This document shows, one piece after another, positions 59,014 to 64,000 of a DNA stretch of 64,000 nt. The DNA is taken from positions 13,268,001 to 13,332,000 of the forward strand of contig CP075495.1 in assembly GCA_021613535.1 (NCBI GenBank), read 5' to 3'. Numbering within the stretch: position 1 is the first letter of the stretch; each line of letters starts with the position of its first letter. The translations under genes were made by a program, and so were the position numbers. The notes below the pieces were generated by a model that was not told where the DNA came from, ran no database searches, and saw only the letters and a list, made by a program, of their open reading frames with translations. This stretch comes from Adineta vaga (lineage: Eukaryota; Rotifera).

Positions 59014-62000
59014 ATGACTAGCAATCGTTTGGGAGATATGTGTGAAAAATCTCTACATTTACATCGTATGAATGATTGTGATGATTTAAATTTATATTAT
59101 AAAAAATTTCTTAATAAATTAAGTAAAATTTGTTTAAAAATCTTTCTTCCATTATTACCATTAATTTACTTAATAACATTATTTCTTTGTCGTTTATTCT
59201 TATATAATGAAACAAAATTTACATTTGATACACGAACAATTCTTTATTTAATATGCATTTTATTAACATTTATGTTATTATTTCTTATACGTTTACATAC
59301 AAAATGGAAAACACTATGGTTTTGTACACGAATTTTTCTCATATTTCTTTTAATTATTCCATTAGTATTAACATATCAAACTGAACAATATCACGTCCTA
59401 TTCTCAACTATATCGATAACACTTATTTATTCATTATTAACATTCACATTAATTCAATCTGTTTTCATTTGTTTAACTATTTCAATATTACATATAACTC
59501 TTCTATTCAATCAAATCAAAGAAATTCATTGGAAAAGTACGGAATTTATATCCTGGATTATTTATCATTTAATTATTAATCTATCCGGTCTTTATACTTA
59601 TATACAATCATTGAAACATATCCAAGAACATTTTCATGCCTATGAAACAAGTTTATATGAAAAAAATAAATTAAATGTCGATTGTAAAAAATTAAATATA
59701 ATTATTGGACATTGTCAACAAGCATCACGTTTTATTGGACGTATATCAAAATTATCCAATGGATATAATATCAAGTAAGAAGAATGTGTTTCTTTTTCTT
59801 TTGAGATAAAATATTTTGAAGAAAATGTTTCGATGACATTTTGTTTATGATATCACAATTAATTGACCTTTTAATCGAGGTGAATCTTAATTGAGTTGTA
59901 ATTTTATTCATTAGAGAAGGCAGTATATGCTTCCTTTATCGATATAGTTTCTTAATGGAACTATTATCGAATGACCTTGATTATGTACCACTTGAACTAA
60001 GAACTTGTCTATATCAGTCTGGTAGAAATAATTCGTAGATTATCAAAGAACAAAGGTCAAATGGAAACGATCAACATTTCGTAAACCATATTGATAATAC
60101 TTTGTTGAGAATTGTAATTATGTCGAAAATTGCCGTTCTCTATCTTGTATAGAAATAGACTTGATAATTATTGAATCGATCAAAATAGTTACCATTTTGT
60201 GACATTATAGACAAGAGAAAAAGATTTTTATGGCTATTATATCTTCGAAAGATTTCTCTCAAGCAAGAAATCTGCTATGCTAAACATCATTATGTAAAAA
60301 GAACAATGTCATAGAATATTATCAATAGTCTTGACATATTGTATAAGAAAAACAACCTTGAATTACTATGAGAGACAAAGAAGAAAAGTTGAATTCGAGA
60401 AAAATGTCAATAAACAATTTGTCTTGAAGGCTTCGTTATCCTTACCTTGTAATTATATCAATATATAAACAGTGACATATTTGCTACTCGAGGGAATAAC
60501 TGACAGATTTACAATCATTGATCTTAAATATACTATTACTTACTTATTTACTTGATCTTTCTAAAAATGAAAATTTTTCCTTTTATTTTTAGTCAAACAA
60601 AAAATATCAATCGAAAATATGGTACTGTTATTAATTGTAATTTATCTTTAAATGAACAAACACGACAACATACATGTGATGAATTAGCGAGTTTATTTGA
60701 CGTACTCTACTGTCAAATTGAACAATTAATTCTCAAACATCAACCACAAGCAAAATATTGTTTTGATAATGAAACAATTGTTATTATACTTCTAAATGAA
60801 CATGAAAATCAAGGCATTAATATTGATTATAGTTGTCGATTAGCAATTGAATTATTTCGTTTTATTCAACATGTTAATAGTGTAACACAATGGTGTTTAA
60901 CAGCAATATTTGGTATTGATTATAATGAATTGAATATTTTATCAATTGAATCTATTGAAGGTTTAGCATGTGATTATTCTCGATGGTTACGTGAAGAATG
61001 TCTTATTATTAATCGTATTCATGTTTCATCAAGAATCTATGATGCATTAAAAGATAATAAATTTTTTGAATTTCATTCCTATTCATGGTTAACAAATAAT
61101 CATTTTCCTGAAAATACCTGTACTTATTTTCTCTTCAGTATCAATATGTATGAACCTGAAGACAATCAATTAACATCAATAAATAATTCTAGTATGATCG
61201 ATCAATTAACACGTATACAAGCTCAATATCATGTTGAAAAACATCTAGGTACAATTACATTAACACGTTCATTACGTAAACGAAGTTTAATTGAATTAAC
61301 AAATAAACATTTACATTGGTTAACTTTAAATTTTAAAGAACAATACGATCAAAATTTTACTCAAGATTTTCATTCACAACATCGTGCAAATTCACCACAT
61401 TCATTTCTCTATGTTTTTATTTTCATCATTCTTTGTGGTTCACTTTGTCAAGCATTTGTTATTCAACATATTAAATTATATTATTTCATTTCATTTCCAG
61501 CAATTATTCTTGGTTTAGTCATTCTAATTATTCTCTTTCTCTTTCTAATACGATCTGATCAATCACAAATCAAAAATAATATAAATAAAACTAATCGTAC
61601 ATTTTATGTTTATCTTAATGTTTTGATTTGTTTAACTTTATCAACATTATTTATGGTTGCGATACAATATCATTCAATACAAAATTTTAAATATTTATTA
61701 AATGGTAATGTTTCAAATAATAGAACAATGACAATGATGAATGAATCTTCTAGTCAAATAAATACAACATCAAATCATACGATGATAAGGTTAGATCAAA
61801 TTTCTTTTAAAAATTCTAACTGGGAAAAACATATCTGATTAGTTGAGTTAAGTTATGATAATCTTATCAATGATATTGAACATCATATTATCATAAATCT
61901 CATCTCAAGATCGAATATTACATAACGATCAGTTTAGCAGTATCATATTAGCTTAGTTTGAATTAGTAAATCGATCATAGTATCAATTTACAACAATTTA

Positions 62001-64000
62001 TTAGACAGATTTAATCAATAACATCAGTTAGATTGAATTTCATGTATTTGTATCGTCAGAAGAGAATTCTATCTACAACTATCTAATCTTATATCTTTGT
62101 TCTCTAGTGAACCAATTCAATTTTCATCATTTGATCGTCAATATCATGACTACCTTGTTTTATCATCAGTCTATCCACTTTATCTCTGTTTAATTTATCG
62201 TCAATGTTCTTGGATAATCAAAACTTTATTTATTCTAACTTGTTTATTAGTTCAATTAGTTCTTTTTGAATATATATGGTTAACAACAAATCTATATTTT
62301 CCATCAATAAATCGTTTACATCATTATACAACATTTACATTGATTATATTTCATGGTATACTTTTAATTATTTCATCCTATGTTCGAGAATGGTTAGAAA
62401 AAATCGATTTCGTCTGGCTTAAACAAGTTGATAATGAACGTTTAACGATTGTTCGACAACGTGATGAATTAGTTAAACAAACATCCGTATATTTTCCACA
62501 ACGTGTTATTAATTATTATTTACGTATAGATTCTGAGACGGGTTTATCGCAACATTATCATCGAAAATATGATCGAATGGCTTTATTATATATGAATTTT
62601 TCGTCAGTGAATATTGAACAACAATATATACTTATGGATTATTTGAATGATATTGAATATTTATTAAAAAATAATGAGAAATATATTCAAATTGTTATGC
62701 ATAGAAAATCAACAATGAAAGAAATTATGTTTTCAATCGATACGAATACGGATGATTCAACAAAATCGATTCAACAATTAGTTGAACTTCTATTCCATTT
62801 AGACGAACGTTTAAAACAGATTTCATCATCGACAATAAATCTTGCAGCTTGTTTACATATTGGTTGTGTACATGAAATTTTGATACATCTAGAAAATTAT
62901 CCAAGAATTGATATTTGGAGTGAACAAATTGCACTTCTACAATTACTTATGACAAAAACACAAGTAAATCATTGTTTAACAACATCAGCTGTATATCATC
63001 AGTTAAATGAACTTTATCTATTTCGAACTGCTGGATCAGTTGTTAGTGGACAAATAAATAATACGCATATTTATTATTTACTTGGTCGTCTTATCGGAGA
63101 TAATGTCTTTCAGGTAAAAATACAATATTTAATCGTTGTTAAACATATTGTTAAGGTTGTATCTGATCCTAAAGGAAAAATAGTAATTTGTGACTTTATA
63201 GTCTAGACATTTAACACAAGAAAACAAGGTTTGAGGTGTATGTGTAGGGAATAGTATAATATTATAAAATTCCTGTGTAGGAAAAATAGTTCTACATCTT
63301 CCATTGTATCAATTGTTTTACTATGTAGAGCAAACAAACACATTTAGTAGATAATGAATTTTATTGTCCGAAATCGGTGATCAAGGTTTTCTTTTATATT
63401 CTTTGCCGTTTCATTATCGTTCGAAAAACTAAAAGTAAACAAACAAATCGACTCTAATATTTTCCGATCCAGTTCTATAATAATCCTATTTCTACTACCT
63501 ACTTTGAAGATCAAATATTTCTCGAATCATTTAGGGTCGTAATGCACTTCCATTAACAATTGGTCATACAAATATGGGTACTGTTCAAAAATCGTCCAGT
63601 ACAGATGATTCTCATCATTCACAATCATCACAATATCGTAGTAAATTGAATTCTCAAAAAGAAGATAATCATATACAAATGTCCACAACAACCACAAATA
63701 CAACTACAACATCATCATCTGGTATTCACAATGAACAACAAAGTCTCTTGAAACATCCATCATCACGAAAACATGTTCGAATATCGAATCATTTTCCAAC
63801 AATTGAAAATCCATCCTATCGTCAAACACTTTTACAAGCATTGAATGGTACAACTAACAATAATACTAATAATACTAATCAATCTCATCAAGAAATTAAT
63901 CCAATCAAAAAGATTTCGAATCGTTTAATTGCAAAAAAAGAATTATCACCATCAGTTTTAAAAGATTATGTACCACGAATGATTCATTTAAGTGATAATA
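59014..64000 (+). CDS. Membrane adenylyl cyclase-like protein, probably catalytically dead (partial)
   Basis: Exons 59014-59774, 60593-61789, 62108-63113 and 63535 onward join in frame for about 1140 residues and run off the window. The layout copies transmembrane adenylyl cyclases. M1 is a set of about six hydrophobic segments (residues 47-205). A cytosolic C1-like cyclase domain starts at RKYGTVINCNLSLNEQTR in exon 2. M2, a second membrane set, spans the exon 2/3 junction. A C2-like domain follows at about 800-985, with DIWSEQIALLQLL in the place of DIWGNTVNVASRM. The first metal-binding Asp of C1 is replaced (INCN), and the catalytic Asn and Arg of C2 are lost, so cAMP synthesis is unlikely. 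The last exon is Ser/Thr/Asn-rich. Introns 1 and 2 are long (818 and 318 nt). The start follows an acceptor one base upstream. Confidence 0.72.
59775..60592 (+). other. Long intron 1 of the cyclase-like gene
   Basis: 818 nt between a GTAAGA donor and a 'tatttttag' acceptor. No additional exon was recognised inside, though a small one cannot be excluded. Confidence 0.55.
61790..62107 (+). other. Intron 2 of the cyclase-like gene
   Basis: 318 nt from a weak GTTAGA donor to a 'gttctctag' acceptor; the join creates a Ser codon and keeps the frame. If not removed, translation stops at a TGA at about 61836-61838 after the C1-like domain. Confidence 0.55.
63114..63534 (+). other. Intron 3 of the cyclase-like gene
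   Basis: 421 nt between CAG|GTAAAA and 'cgaatcatttag'. Phase 0. Nothing coding inside beyond read-through of the upstream frame. Confidence 0.55.

Overview
The window is nuclear DNA of a small animal. It is AT-rich, with mostly 45-70 nt GT-AG introns, compact genes and long stretches of low-complexity spacer. The gene set (RIM active-zone scaffold, dystrobrevin, mitoguardin, BORCS8, NUDT21/CFIm25, NEK kinases, LIM and SPRY proteins) is metazoan. The very short introns, tight same-strand gene pairs that look trans-spliced, a family of FkbM-like methyltransferases and a broken ADP-ribosyltransferase/LRR gene make a bdelloid rotifer my best guess. That placement is inference; no rRNA or mitochondrial marker is present. 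All gene models below were spliced by hand, and exon lengths and phases were checked so that each joins into one open frame.

Layout. 1-6.1 kb: two tandem NEK-type kinases only 69 nt apart, a probable operon. 7.4-14.3 kb: a one-pass small membrane protein, a single-LIM protein and a 17-exon SPRY-repeat protein ending in a CAAX box. 14.5-16.5 kb (minus): an unknown Cys-containing protein and a secreted phospholipase A2. 17.4-20.4 kb: BORCS8 and mitoguardin, a second probable operon. 20.7-27.1 kb (minus): a complete 8-exon RIM gene. 28-32 kb: a YeeE/YedE-like multi-pass protein and NUDT21. 32.7-42.4 kb (minus): three paralogous type II membrane methyltransferases, a decayed ART/LRR gene and two unrecognised multi-pass proteins.

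42.4-46.7 kb is gene-poor and holds a compound inverted repeat. 46.7-51.5 kb: dystrobrevin, with a repeat-like insertion in one intron. 52.0-52.7 kb (minus): a GPI-type mucin. 54.8-55.1 kb (minus): a two-exon candidate peptide-hormone precursor that appears only when a 70-nt intron is removed. 59.0 kb to the end: a large protein with membrane-type adenylyl cyclase architecture and degenerate catalytic domains, running off the window.

Functional themes are synaptic or secretory biology (RIM, candidate neuropeptide, cyclase-like protein), organelle contact and transport (BORCS8, mitoguardin), the dystrophin complex, and accessory lineage-specific genes (methyltransferases, ART/LRR remnant, orphan membrane proteins) grouped at 32-42 kb. 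The most interesting items are the hidden peptide precursor, the apparent pseudo-cyclase, the prenylated-looking SPRY protein, the mosaic methyltransferase paralogs and the compound foldback repeat.
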